A stretch of 64,000 bases of DNA from Saccharothrix sp. ST-888 (GCF_000955975.1 NZ_JYJF01000011.1:37358-101357), one strand, 5' to 3'; positions 7,409-16,880 are shown, counted from the stretch's first letter. Notes: a model not told the origin generated them from the sequence alone. Numbers and translations are program-made.

Positions 7409-10400
7409 GTGGTGACTGCGCCCGGCTATCTGAGGTACCCCCATCTGCGCGGCGGGCTGCTCACCTGCACCGCCGAGGACGACGTCTGGGCCGCCCCGCT
7501 CCTCGCCGACGGCACGGTCGGCCGGGCGTGGCGGATCAGCTGCGACCGGACCAGGGTCAGCCACCCCCGGCTCTCCCCCGACGGCGGCACCATCGCCTGG
7601 ACCAGCTGGCAGACCCTCACCCCCGAGGTCTGGACCGCCCCGACCACCGGCGGCGAGGCGGTCCGGCTGACGTACTGGGGCAGTCAGGACACCCGGGTGC
7701 GCGGCTGGCTGCCGGACGGCGAGATCCTCGCGGTGACCTCGTACCACGAGCCGTTCGGCCACTACACCTGGGCGCACGCGCTGCCACCGGACGGCTCACC
7801 TGGCCACCGGATGCCCTGGGGCCCGGTCAACGACGCCCAGGTGAGCGGCGAGCACACGGTGCTGCTGACCGCCGCCGCCCCGCACGAACCCGCCGCCTGG
7901 AAGCGCTACCGGGGCGGCGCCACCGGCCGGCTCTGGCTGGACCGCACCCAGCTGCTGCCCGACCACCCCGGCCACCTCGCCTCCCCCATGCCGGTCGGCG
8001 GGCCCGACGACCCCAGAATCGCCTTTCTGTCGGACTACGAGGGTGTCGGCAACCTCTACTCCTGCCGCCCGGACGGCTCCGACCTGCGCCGCCACACGGA
8101 CCACGCGACCTACTACGCCCGCGAGGCCGCCACCGACGGCGCCCGGATCGTCTACCAGCACGCGGGCGACCTCTGGCTGCTGGACAGCCTGGACACCCCG
8201 GAGCCGCGCCGGCTGGAGGTCCCGCTCGGCGGCTCGCGGGCCGGGCGCCGCCCCTACCAGGTCACGACCGCCACCCAGGTGAAGGACCTGGTCTGCGACA
8301 CCACCGGCCGGGCCGGGGTGATCACCGTGCGCGGCAGCCAGTACTGGCTGAGCCACCGGGACGGTCCCACCAGGGTGCTCGCCGACACGCCGGGCGTCCG
8401 GACCAGGCTGCCGGTCCTGCTCGGCCACACCGGCCAGGTCGCCTGGGTGACCGACGCCGAGGGCGCGGACGCCGTCGAGCTGGCCGCACTGCCCACGCGC
8501 GGCGGCACGGCGGCCGGCCCCGACGGGCCGGACGGCCCGGACCGACCGGACGGACCGCTCACCGCCGAGGCGCGCCGGATCGCCGCCGGGCGGATCGGCC
8601 GGGTGATCGAACTGGCGGCCACCCCCGACGGCCACACCCTGGCGGTGGCCACCTCGGACGGGCGGCTGCTGCTGGTCACCACCGCCGACGGCACCGTCCG
8701 CCAGGTGGCCGCCTCCTCGTACGGGCCGGTGAGCAGCCCGTCCTTCTCGCCGGACTCGCACTGGCTCACCTGGTCGCAGCCGGCCGCCGGCCGCTCGCTG
8801 CGCAGCATCAAGCTGGCCCGGGTGGACGCGCCGGAGCACGTGATCGACGTGACCGGCGGGCGGTTCGAGGACGAGCACCCCGCGTTCACCCGGGACGGCC
8901 GCTACCTGGTCTTCCTGTCCTGGCGCGGCTTCGACCCGGTGCACGACGTGCACACCGGCGACATGTCCTTCCCGCTCGGCTGCCGCCCCTACCTGGTGCC
9001 GCTGGCGGCCGACACCCCGTCCCCGTTCGCCTCGCGGGCCGAGGGGCGGCCCCCGGTCGGGCTCGACCCGGACCTGGCGCAGGGCGACGGCACGGTGCGG
9101 GTGGACCCGTCGGGGCTGGCCTCCCGGCTGGTGCCGTTCCCGGTGATCGCCTCCAAGTACTCGGCCACGGCGGCGGTGCGCGGCGGCGTGGTCTGGCTGC
9201 GCTGGCCGATCTCCGGGGCACTCGGGCAGACCTTCACCAATCCGGCCGATCTCTCGGGCCGGCCGGCACTGGAGTACTTCGACCTGGCCCACGGCACCCG
9301 CAGCACCGTGGTGGACCGGCTGGACGGCTTCTCGGTCTCCGGCGACGGCAGCGCCGTCTCGGTGTACTCGGGAGGGGCGCTGACCCTGCACCAGATCGGA
9401 TCACCGGCCCCGCCGTTGAACGTCGACCTGCGCAGGATCACCCACACCGTGCACCCGGGACCGGAGTGGCGGCAGGCGTACCACGAGGCGGCCAGGATCG
9501 TCCGCGACCAGTTCTGGGACGCCGGGATGTGCGGCCTGGACTGGCCCGAACTGGTCGCGCAGTACGAGCCGTTGCTGGACCGCATCGCCAGCCCGGACGA
9601 CTTCGCCGACCTGCTGCGGGAACTCGCCGGCGAGCTGGGCACCTCGCACGCGTACGTCACCCCGGCACGGCGCGGCGAGGGCCCCGCGCCCGTCCAGCAG
9701 CCGCTCGGCCTGCTCGGCGCCAACGTCCACCGCGCGCCGGACGGACGGTGGCTGGTGGACCGCATCCTGCCCGGTGAGTCCTCCGACCCCAGGGCGCGCG
9801 CCCCGCTCGCCGGGTTCGGCCTGCGCGACGGCGACGAGCTCCTGGCCGTCGACGGGCGGCCGCCCGACCCGATGCGCGGCGTGGGCCCGCTGCTGGCCGG
9901 CACCGGCGGCAGCACCGTCGAACTCACCTTCCGCTGCGGCCCGCAGAAACGGGTGCGGCGGATCGCGGCGACCCCGCTGTCCGACGAGCGGCCGATCCGC
10001 TACCAGGACTGGGTGATCAAACGCCGTTACCTGGTACGGGAGTTCAGCGACGGCAAGTGCGGCTACCTGCACATCCCGGACCTCGGCGGCTCCGGCTGGG
10101 CCCAGTTCAACCGCGACCTGCGGCGCGAACTCGACCGCCCCGCCGTGGTGTTGGACGTCCGGGGGAACGCGGGCGGGAACGTCTCCGAACTCGTCCTGGA
10201 GAAGCTCCGCCGCCGGGTCATGGCCTGGGACTTCAGCCGGGGCAGGGAGCCGGTCCGCTGGCCCAGGGACGCGGTGCGCGGGCCGGTGGTCGCGCTCGCG
10301 GACCACGCCACCAGCTCGGACGGCGACGTCATCATCACCGCGATCAAACTGCTCGGCATCGGCCCGGTGGTCGGCACCCGCACCTGGGGCGGGGTGGTCG

Positions 10401-10684
10401 GGATGACCGGCAGGCATGTGCTCGGCGACGGGACGGCGATCTCGGTACCGAAGAACGCGTCCTGGTTCACCGGCGGGATCGGCTTCTCGGTGGAGAACCA
10501 CGGGGTCGACCCGGACGTCCAGGTGCTGCGCTCCCCGCACGACTGGGCCAGGGGCAACCACACCGAACTGGTCACCGCCGTCCGGCTGGCGATGGACCTG
10601 CTGGAGGACGCCCCCGCCTCCGTACCGCCGCCGCCCGACGTCGCACGGCCCGACCTGCGCCGACCGCCCCTGCCGCCGCGCTGA
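7409..10684 (+). CDS. Tricorn protease (peptidase family S41)
   Basis: A large cytoplasmic protease that trims peptides released by the proteasome. At 1,091 aa it has full tricorn length. Order: an N-terminal beta-propeller region (about 1-650) with recurring SPDG, TPDG and TRDG turns; a helical region; a PDZ domain near 770-870; and the S41 catalytic core. Catalytic residues are in place: His747 in GTSHAYV, Ser970 in ATSSDGD, and Glu1029 in VENHGVDPD. These match His746, Ser965 and Glu1023 of the Thermoplasma enzyme. Start GTG 7409 or the adjacent GTG 7412; the ribosome site is poor. Streptomycetes usually carry several tricorn homologues. Divergent from the chitinase, with 215 bases between the starts. 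Confidence 0.95.
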   Translation: MVTAPGYLRYPHLRGGLLTCTAEDDVWAAPLLADGTVGRAWRISCDRTRVSHPRLSPDGGTIAWTSWQTLTPEVWTAPTTGGEAVRLTYWGSQDTRVRGWLPDGEILAVTSYHEPFGHYTWAHALPPDGSPGHRMPWGPVNDAQVSGEHTVLLTAAAPHEPAAWKRYRGGATGRLWLDRTQLLPDHPGHLASPMPVGGPDDPRIAFLSDYEGVGNLYSCRPDGSDLRRHTDHATYYAREAATDGARIVYQHAGDLWLLDSLDTPEPRRLEVPLGGSRAGRRPYQVTTATQVKDLVCDTTGRAGVITVRGSQYWLSHRDGPTRVLADTPGVRTRLPVLLGHTGQVAWVTDAEGADAVELAALPTRGGTAAGPDGPDGPDRPDGPLTAEARRIAAGRIGRVIELAATPDGHTLAVATSDGRLLLVTTADGTVRQVAASSYGPVSSPSFSPDSHWLTWSQPAAGRSLRSIKLARVDAPEHVIDVTGGRFEDEHPAFTRDGRYLVFLSWRGFDPVHDVHTGDMSFPLGCRPYLVPLAADTPSPFASRAEGRPPVGLDPDLAQGDGTVRVDPSGLASRLVPFPVIASKYSATAAVRGGVVWLRWPISGALGQTFTNPADLSGRPALEYFDLAHGTRSTVVDRLDGFSVSGDGSAVSVYSGGALTLHQIGSPAPPLNVDLRRITHTVHPGPEWRQAYHEAARIVRDQFWDAGMCGLDWPELVAQYEPLLDRIASPDDFADLLRELAGELGTSHAYVTPARRGEGPAPVQQPLGLLGANVHRAPDGRWLVDRILPGESSDPRARAPLAGFGLRDGDELLAVDGRPPDPMRGVGPLLAGTGGSTVELTFRCGPQKRVRRIAATPLSDERPIRYQDWVIKRRYLVREFSDGKCGYLHIPDLGGSGWAQFNRDLRRELDRPAVVLDVRGNAGGNVSELVLEKLRRRVMAWDFSRGREPVRWPRDAVRGPVVALADHATSSDGDVIITAIKLLGIGPVVGTRTWGGVVGMTGRHVLGDGTAISVPKNASWFTGGIGFSVENHGVDPDVQVLRSPHDWARGNHTELVTAVRLAMDLLEDAPASVPPPPDVARPDLRRPPLPPR

Positions 10685-10694
10685 GCAGCGCACA

Positions 10695-10739
10695 GCGCAG
10701 CGGGGCGTGCCCTGTCCGGTGGGGCACGCCCCGCTGCGC
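10695..10739. terminator. Terminator after the tricorn protease gene
   Basis: A perfect 18-bp stem (10695-10712 with 10722-10739) and a 9-base loop between two convergent genes. It can act in both directions. Confidence 0.85.
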
Positions 10740-10765
10740 GCCGGTTGATCAGTCCCGTGGGCCGA

Positions 10766-10975
10766 TCAGTCCCAGGGATCGCCCTCGGCGGTCATGTCCG
10801 CCGCCCGCCTGGCGTCCTGCTCTTCGAGCTCGGCCGCCCGCCGGGCCTGCTCGCGGGCCTTCTCGGCCTTGTCGCCGTAGGCGTCGGCGGCCTCGTCGTG
10901 GGCAATGGCAGCGCGCTGCGCCGGGTCCTCGTGATGCTGGTGGGCCATGCCACGGAGCCTGTCCAAGATGCCCAT
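10766..10975 (-). CDS. Small charged protein, 69 aa, unknown
   Basis: Starts MGILDRLRGM and continues as a highly charged, Ala/Glu/Arg-rich helix (KAEKAREQARRAAELEEQ) ending in GDPWD. There is no signal peptide or membrane segment. The strong ribosome site AGGAGGAGAC directly before ATGGG is identical to that of the next small gene at 11282, and both proteins begin MG-x-x-D, so the two look like related members of a small stress-protein group (inference). I cannot assign a function. Confidence 0.75.
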   Translation of the reverse strand: MGILDRLRGMAHQHHEDPAQRAAIAHDEAADAYGDKAEKAREQARRAAELEEQDARRAADMTAEGDPWD

Positions 10976-11093
10976 GTCTCCTCCTAGCGTCCGATCGGAC
11001 GATGGGCTTCCCTCACTGTCACACTACGCCGCCGCGCATGCCACCGGGGCGGCCCCGGAACGGGACCGCCCCGGCCGTCGCGGCGAACTCGGG

Positions 11094-11282
11094 TCACCAC
11101 GGCTTGTCGGTGTCGTTCAGGTCCTGTTCGCCCTGCTCGACGGTGTCCTCGGCGCTCTGCTTGGCCTTCGCGGACTTGTCGGACAGCGCGTCCGACGCCT
11201 GCTCGGGCTTGTCACCGAGGGCGGCCTTCGCCTGCTCCTTCAGCTCCTGCGCCTTGTCGTGGAACTTGTCCCTGAGGCCCAT
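11094..11282 (-). CDS. CsbD-like small hydrophilic stress protein, 62 aa
   Basis: A Lys/Asp/Gln/Ala-rich amphipathic protein beginning MGLRDKFHDKAQELKEQAKAA. This resembles the start of CsbD-family general-stress proteins (GDK..NKAEELKGKAKEA) and Lys-rich LEA-like proteins. There are no membrane segments. The start at 11282 is fixed by GAGGAGGAGAC immediately upstream; a longer open frame to 11477 has no supporting site. It is the likely sister of the 69-aa gene that lies 118 bases downstream on the same strand. The family assignment is by resemblance only. Confidence 0.7.
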   Translation of the reverse strand: MGLRDKFHDKAQELKEQAKAALGDKPEQASDALSDKSAKAKQSAEDTVEQGEQDLNDTDKPW

Positions 11283-11391
11283 GTCTCCTCCTCGGGATGC
11301 GATGGACGATGGGCTGCGACCACTGTGGCACCGGGGCTGCGGGGGCGCATGTCGGAGGGCGCGGGGCGCGGGGGCCTCGGGGCGCTGGCGA

Positions 11392-12006
11392 TCAGCGCGC
11401 CGGGGGCACCAGCAGGGTGTCGACGAGGTAGACCGTGGCGTTGGCGGTCCCGATGTCACCGCAGACCACCTGGGCACCGCCGTTCACCGTGAAGTCGTCG
11501 ACCGCGCCGGTCACCACGAGATCACCGCCCTGAAGCGTCGGGTGGGCGCCCGCGAGCGCGGTCGGGGCGACCCGGCGGGGGACGACGTGGTAGGCCACGA
11601 CCCTGGCCAGCTCGTCCCGGTCCGCGAGCAGCGCGGCCAGCTCGGGTTCGGACAGCTTGGCGAAGGCGTCGTCGGTCGGCGCGAAGAGCGTGACCGCCTG
11701 GGCCGAGTCGAGGGTGTTCGCCAGTCCGGCGGTCCCGATGGCGGCGACCAGGATGGAGAGCTGCGGGATGTGGGATGCGGCGGTGACCACCGGGTCCGAT
11801 CCGGCGCCGCCCCTCCCGGCTTCGGCGGGGCAGGCGGGCCCGAAGGGCTGCTCCGGGGCGGACGCCGCCGTCGGGACCGTCGGCTCGGCCGTCGACGGCG
11901 AACCGGTGCGGCCGGACGAGACGGTGTCGCCGCAGGCACCGAGGGTGAGGGCGAGGACGCCGCCCGCCAGCAGCGCGGCGAACTTGGCGGTGCGGATACC
12001 GGGCAT
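11392..12006 (-). CDS. Fasciclin-domain (FAS1) surface lipoprotein
   Basis: A 204-aa exported lipoprotein. The signal peptide ends in the lipobox LALTLGAC, so Cys25 would be lipidated. A Ser/Thr/Pro linker follows to about residue 60. The FAS1 domain (about 68-204) shows LSILVAAIGTAGLANTLDSAQAV, the motif TLFAPTDDAFAKL, and YHVVPRRV; its end, VYLVDTLLVPP, is the usual close of FAS1. These domains mediate adhesion or protein interaction; no enzyme activity is expected. A weak GAGAG precedes the ATG. The gene is monocistronic; the small stress-protein gene starts 109 bases beyond its stop. Confidence 0.9.
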   Translation of the reverse strand: MPGIRTAKFAALLAGGVLALTLGACGDTVSSGRTGSPSTAEPTVPTAASAPEQPFGPACPAEAGRGGAGSDPVVTAASHIPQLSILVAAIGTAGLANTLDSAQAVTLFAPTDDAFAKLSEPELAALLADRDELARVVAYHVVPRRVAPTALAGAHPTLQGGDLVVTGAVDDFTVNGGAQVVCGDIGTANATVYLVDTLLVPPAR

Positions 12007-12326
12007 GGCGGTTCTCTCGTGACGAGGGGTGGCCGGACACCCCGGTCGGCGGGGCGAAGGCGGCGCACCGTCCGTCCGCTGCTCCTCGAACCGTGTCCGA
12101 CCGGCCACCGGGCCACCCCACTCTCCCGGTCCGTCCCGGGGGCTCATGCTGTCCGGCGGACCGGAGTCCGCCCCGGTGGCAAACGAACGGATCATGAGAT
12201 GGTCACCACGCTGCGGCACCCGGAGCCCTGGACGCCCACGACGACGGGCGCCCCCGGCCCCGAGGACATCCGTCCCTGGGGTCGGGGGCTTCCGGTGCAC
12301 CCGGGTGGGGCCGCTTTCGGTGCGGG
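12007..12326. other. Intergenic, 320 bases; no gene seen
   Basis: Contains the fasciclin-gene promoter region and the phospholipase terminator at 12250-12289. No reading frame here has coherent codon use. Confidence 0.6.
12250..12289 (-). terminator. Probable terminator of the phospholipase C gene
   Basis: Sixteen-base arms (12250-12265 and 12274-12289) pair with one mismatch and two G-T pairs around an 8-base loop, 37 bases beyond the stop codon at 12327. Confidence 0.6.
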
Positions 12327-14399
12327 TCAACCGGAGACGCTGGGCGTGCCGGTCTCCAGGTGGCCGGAGAAGCGCTGGGAGAAGGTCGGGTCGGAGCTGA
12401 CGGTGACGGTGAGGTCGTACCAGCCGTTGGTGTAGGCAACGGCGTTGAAGTAGTCGCTGGTGCTGCCGCCGGCCGGGACGGTGTAGGTCCAGGGGCCGTC
12501 GGTGCGGTAGGCGTTGGGCGCGACGGTGAAGGTGACCGGGGCGCTGCCCGCGTTGTCGAGCTTGAACCAGATCGCGGGCAGGCCGGTGTCCGGGGCGTCC
12601 GCGTAGGACGCGGTGACGGTGACCGACTTGCCGGGCTTGGTGGCGTCGCCCTTGAAGCGGCGCAGGAACCGGTTGGGTCCGGTGACGCTCAGGTCGTACG
12701 GGCCGTTGCCGAAGTTGGTGCCGCAGTTGAAGAAGTCGCTCTGGTTGCCGCCGGGGTCGACCGTGTACTGCCACGGGCCGCCGCTGCGGTACGCGTTGGC
12801 GTAGGCCGCGAAGTGCGCCGAGTTCACTGCCGCCGCGCCCTCGTTGGCCATCTTCAACCAGACCTTCATCACACCGCCGGAGCCGAACTCCAGGTGGTCG
12901 AGGTTGGCGTTCGGCTGGTAGGGCAGGGCGCGGGCCGGACGGCTGCCGGGCTCCTGCAGGGGCAACGCGTTGTTGCTCGGCGACGGGTTGAACTGCGGGC
13001 CGCAGGTGGCCAGGCCGATGGTCTGCGAGGTGTCGGGCAGTGCGGGCATCCCGTACACCGGGTTGGCGAAGTCGAAGACGCCGGTGAGGTCGCCGCAGAC
13101 CTTCCGGCGCCAGTCGCTGATGTTGGCGCACTTGGCGGGCGCACCGATGGCGGCCGTCCACTGCTCCAGGAAGCGCAGCACCGAGGTGTGGTCGAAGACC
13201 TCGGAGTTGACCCAGCCGCCCCGGCTCCAGGGCGAGATGGCTATCAGCGGGACGCGGAAGCCGAGCCCGATGTTGGTGCCGTTGTAGAACTCACCGGGCG
13301 TCCCGGCGGGGGCGGTGGGCGGCGGGACGTGGTCGAAGAAGCCGTCGTTCTCGTCGTAGTTGAGCAGCAGGATGGTGGAGTTGAAGACGTCGGGGTCGGC
13401 GTTCAGGGCGTCCATCACCATGTGCACGAAGTGCGCGCCGTCCTCGGGCGTGGCGTACGGGTGCTCGGAGGACTGCTGGTCGGCGACGATCCAGGAGACC
13501 TGCGGGAGCGTGCCGCCCAGGACGTCGGCCTTGATGGCGGCGGCGATGTCGTCCGGGGTTCTGCCGGTGGCCTTGGGGACGGAGCCCATGCCCTTGACCG
13601 CGAGCGCGCTGCCCGCCGGGGCGTTGGCGAACTGGCTGAAGTAGGCGAGGGCGTTGTCGCCGAAGTTGTCGGCGGCGTTCTGGTAGACCTTCCAGCTCAC
13701 CCCGGCGTTCTCCAGCGCCTCGGCGTAGGTCTGCCAGCGCAGGCCCTTCTCGTCGCCGCCGTCGTACGCCGGCCCGCCGGCGCTGCCGGCCGGGTCGATC
13801 ATCCCGCTCCAGTGGTAGGTGCGGTTGGGACCGGTGGCGCTGAGCACCGAGCAGAAGTAGGCGTCGCAGATGGTCCAGTTGTCGGCCAGCGCGTAGTGGA
13901 ACGGGATGTCGGAGCGCTGCAGGTAGCCGAGCGTGCGGACGGTGCCCTTGGCGGACACCCAGGAGTCCATCTTGCCGCCGTTCCACGCCTTGTGCTGGTC
14001 GGACCAGGCGTGCGAGAGGTCCCCGTTGCACTGGGCCTTGATCTCCGCACCGGAGGAGGGGCCCGAGTTGGCGGGGTTGAAGGCCCACGGGTACTGGCGG
14101 GAGAACAGGCCGTTCGGCTGGTTGAAGACGCTGTAGCCGCCGGCGATCTGGATGGCACTGCGGTCGGCGAACCCGCGGACGCCCTTGAGCGTTCCGAAGT
14201 AGTGGTCGAAGCTGCGGTTCTCCTGCATCAGGATCACGATGTGCCGGGCGTCGGTGATGGTACCGGTGCTGCCCAGACCCGCACCGCCGCCGGCCGCCGA
14301 GGCGGACGCGGCGCCGCCGGCCACCGACCCGGCGACCGCCGCACTCGCCGCCGCGCTGGCGGACAGCGACATGAACTTCCTACGACTCAGCTCAGCCAT
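12327..14399 (-). CDS. Phosphocholine-specific phospholipase C, Tat-exported
   Basis: Hydrolyses phosphatidylcholine-type lipids outside the cell, releasing diacylglycerol and phosphocholine. The 690 aa are usual for the family. The twin-arginine signal is SRRKFM at residues 5-10, followed by an Ala-rich core to about residue 36. The catalytic phosphoesterase domain starts with IVILMQENRSFDHYFGTLKG, the hallmark segment carrying the metal-binding Glu-Asn, and later shows NYDENDGFFDHVPPP and ISPWSRGGWV. The C-terminal 200 residues contain two repeated beta domains of the DUF756 type, each with a GPWxYTV segment. Such genes are often under phosphate control, but I see no clear PHO box upstream. 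Confidence 0.95.
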   Translation of the reverse strand: MAELSRRKFMSLSASAAASAAVAGSVAGGAASASAAGGGAGLGSTGTITDARHIVILMQENRSFDHYFGTLKGVRGFADRSAIQIAGGYSVFNQPNGLFSRQYPWAFNPANSGPSSGAEIKAQCNGDLSHAWSDQHKAWNGGKMDSWVSAKGTVRTLGYLQRSDIPFHYALADNWTICDAYFCSVLSATGPNRTYHWSGMIDPAGSAGGPAYDGGDEKGLRWQTYAEALENAGVSWKVYQNAADNFGDNALAYFSQFANAPAGSALAVKGMGSVPKATGRTPDDIAAAIKADVLGGTLPQVSWIVADQQSSEHPYATPEDGAHFVHMVMDALNADPDVFNSTILLLNYDENDGFFDHVPPPTAPAGTPGEFYNGTNIGLGFRVPLIAISPWSRGGWVNSEVFDHTSVLRFLEQWTAAIGAPAKCANISDWRRKVCGDLTGVFDFANPVYGMPALPDTSQTIGLATCGPQFNPSPSNNALPLQEPGSRPARALPYQPNANLDHLEFGSGGVMKVWLKMANEGAAAVNSAHFAAYANAYRSGGPWQYTVDPGGNQSDFFNCGTNFGNGPYDLSVTGPNRFLRRFKGDATKPGKSVTVTASYADAPDTGLPAIWFKLDNAGSAPVTFTVAPNAYRTDGPWTYTVPAGGSTSDYFNAVAYTNGWYDLTVTVSSDPTFSQRFSGHLETGTPSVSG

Positions 14400-14568
14400 C
14401 TCGGGCCGACCGTCCCTTCAGTCGCGATGTTGTGCACACACGTTGTGTCCACGCCACCGATCGCGCAGCATCTTTGCGCAGGTCCGGGCGGTATGCCATG
14501 GCTATGCAGTAAGGATTGTCGGACTGTTCAGACGCACTTAGCCTTTCTGCTGCCAGATGAACGAAATG

Positions 14569-15225
14569 TCAGCGGTCCTGGACCGTGATCCCGAGGGCGT
14601 GAGCGAACTGCGGCGCCAGCTCGAAGAGTTGCGTTGTGGAGATGACCGCGCCGCGCAGCCCCTGCGGCCCGTCGGGCAGTCCGAGCCGGACCGCGCCGCG
14701 CAGGTCCACCTGGCGCAGCTGCGCGGTGCCGAACCTGACCTCGTCCAGGGTGCTGCCCGGGAACGAGACCTCCGTCAACTTGGCGTCGCCGAAGTCGATG
14801 TCGCGCAGCAGGCAGTCCTCGAAGACCACGTCGCGCAGCAGGGCGCCGCGCAGGTTCACGGACTCCAGCTTGCAGTGGCGCAGCACCACCCGGCGCAGCG
14901 CGGAGCCGTACGCCGAGACCCCGGCGAGCACCGTGCCGAGCAGCTGGGCGTCCTGCCACTCGCTCTCGGGTGCGGCGACCGCGACCCAGCGGCTGCCCTG
15001 GACCCAGACCTCGTTGAACCTGGCCTGGCGGAGCTTGACGCCGCCGAGCTCGACGCCGGTGAAGGCGCACTCCAGGAAGCTCGCGCCGTTCGCCGCCTGG
15101 TCCTGGTAGCTGCCGCCGTCGAAGTGGACGGTGTCGTAGCGCTCGTCCTTGCGCAGCGGGCCGGCGTGCGGGCGGAGCAGGTGGCCGTAGGGCAGGTCGG
15201 AGATCTGTTCGTAGGCGGATGGCAC
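14569..15225 (-). CDS. Pentapeptide-repeat protein
   Basis: The 218-aa product contains many A(D/N)LxX-type units, for example GVELGGVKLRQARF, ESVNLRGALLRDVVFEDCLL and DIDFGDAKLTEVSF. These fold into a right-handed quadrilateral beta-helix. It is cytoplasmic, with no signal peptide. Functions in the family vary (gyrase protection, scaffolding), so none is assigned. I choose GTG 15225, which has GAGGAG ten bases upstream; an in-frame ATG at 15258 lacks a ribosome site. Upstream on the same strand is the broken ltrA gene, 105 bases away. Confidence 0.88.
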   Translation of the reverse strand: MPSAYEQISDLPYGHLLRPHAGPLRKDERYDTVHFDGGSYQDQAANGASFLECAFTGVELGGVKLRQARFNEVWVQGSRWVAVAAPESEWQDAQLLGTVLAGVSAYGSALRRVVLRHCKLESVNLRGALLRDVVFEDCLLRDIDFGDAKLTEVSFPGSTLDEVRFGTAQLRQVDLRGAVRLGLPDGPQGLRGAVISTTQLFELAPQFAHALGITVQDR

Positions 15226-15330
15226 GGCTGCTCTTCTCCTCGGGTCGGCGGAGGTCATGCTCGCACGGGCCGCCGACAGCGCCCGCGCCGAGCACCCGCA
15301 GCGCCGGCGCCCGGCCGGCGGCGTGCCCGC

Positions 15331-16580
15331 TCAGCCCCGGCGGGCCCGCAGGGTGATCCCGGCGGCCACCGCGGCGGCCGTCACCAGTCCGGCCGGCAGG
15401 ACGCCGTTCGCGCCGGCCAGGGTGCACAGCAGGGTCGCCAACGCGGTGACGGGAAGGACCAGTTGGGCCGCTCCGTGTTTGACGTGCCGGGCGTGCAGCA
15501 GCCAGACCGTGAACAGGTACAGCGCCGCCGGTACGGTCAGTGCGGCGGTCGCGGCCGCCCCGGAGACGTGCGCCCGGCCGACGGCGTACTCGACCGCGAC
15601 CTCCAGGCCGGCCCCGATCGCCGCCGCCGAGGCGAAGACCAGGTAGTGCCCGTACCCCCAGACGAAGGCCTGCCGGTTGGATCGCAGATGGTCGTGGATC
15701 GGCTCGGCGAAGTAGATCCACCAGGCGCCGAAGCAGAGCAGCAGGCCGCCCGCCGCGACGGTCAGCAGCCGGGCGAGGGCCTCGTGTTCGTCCAGGCCGG
15801 ACTGGACGGCGACGGTTGCGGCGGAGACCGTCTCGCCGAGCACGATCACGGTGAACAGGCCGTAGCGCTCGGAGATGTGGTGCGGATGCCAGGTGGTCTG
15901 GACCAGGCGCTCGGCGAAAACCGGGACGGACAGCTCGGCGACGATCATCACGACCAGGGCGACCGTCCTGGCCGTCCCGTCGAGCACCAGCAGCGCCGGC
16001 CACCAGCCGAGCTGGCAGAGGGCGATGCCGCCCGCGTAGCGCAGGGCCATGGTGCGTTCGGCCCCGGTGCAGCCCGCCGCCGCGCGCAGCCACTGGGTGA
16101 TCAGCGCGACCCGCATCACGGCGTAACCGACCACGAACAGCACGAAGTTCCGGTCCTCGAAGGCGCGCGGCACCCCGGCCGCGACGATCAGCACACCGGC
16201 GATCTGGACCAGGGTGGTGATCCGGTACGGGACGTCGTCCACGTCGTAGGCGGAGGCGAACCAGGTGAAGTTCATCCAGGCCCACCCGTGGACTATCAGA
16301 TCTGGACAGGTCAGCGACCTGTTGCTCTGTTGGTCCACGCCCACCAAACCGCAAAGAACGACATCAGATAGCCGGCCAGCCCCATGCCGTAGTGGCCTTC
16401 GGCCAGCGCGTGGGCGAGCTCCCGGCCGGCCTGCGCCACGGCCACCACGAAACAGAGGTCGAAGAACAACTCCAATGGCGTGGCGGTCCGGTGGGCCTCG
16501 TCGCGACTGCGCCTGGCCATCCGCCGCACCGACCTCGGCGTGGCCTGGGACGGCGGCTCGGGGGCTGTCTCGCTGCTCAT
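15331..16580 (-). pseudogene. ltrA: ltrA (low temperature requirement A), disrupted by a 59-bp insertion
   Basis: The LtrA family are polytopic membrane proteins of unknown biochemical role. The first 83 codons read ...TPLELFFDLCFVVAVAQAG... to AVWWAW, with GGCGGAG before the ATG at 16580. The frame then meets a stop six codons on (TNRATGR). The rest of the protein (MNFTWFASAYDVDD... to the end, with about eight membrane segments) resumes at 16275 in another frame. Removing exactly 59 bases between 16276 and 16335 joins WWAW directly to MNFTW, the continuous sequence expected of the family. All other parts look intact, so the lesion seems recent or is a sequencing fault. Confidence 0.85.
16276..16346. 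repeat. 59-bp insertion flanked by an imperfect 12-bp duplication inside ltrA
   Basis: CCAGGCCCACCC (16276-16287) and CCACGCCCACCA (16335-16346) match at 10 of 12 positions and are offset by 59 bases. The interval contains a 7-bp hairpin (ACAGGTC with GACCTGT, loop of three) and an AGATCT palindrome. It has no coding capacity. Confidence 0.65.
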
Positions 16581-16681
16581 GACTCCGCCTTGCTCGGGGT
16601 GGGCGCGGGGGTGGGCGCGTCAGCGCGATCCTGGCACCCCGAAACCCCCGGCGCACGCACCGCTGCGGCACGCCGTATGGG

Positions 16682-16741
16682 CCGGTTCCAACCGTTTTGC
16701 GCACCCGTCAACGACAGTTGACGATGCAGTGCGCGAACCGG
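16682..16741. repeat. Three-tier nested inverted repeat
   Basis: Three arm pairs are nested in register: CCGGTTC/GAACCGG (16682-16688, 16735-16741), GCGCAC/GTGCGC (16699-16704, 16729-16734) and CGTCAAC/GTTGACG (16706-16712, 16717-16723). The central loop is GACA. Twenty base pairs in 60 bases would give a strong cruciform or RNA hairpin. Confidence 0.7.
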
Positions 16742-16880
16742 GTGACAGCTCGACCGCTCCCGGGCGTGCCCTGTGGAAGCCGTCCTGTCCGCCCCGATTG
16801 GCCCGATAGATTCCCTCCCACGTTGGAAAGAGACGACACGGGCGGTCTGCGAGCAACGCGGAAGGTCAAGGCCGATGGTG

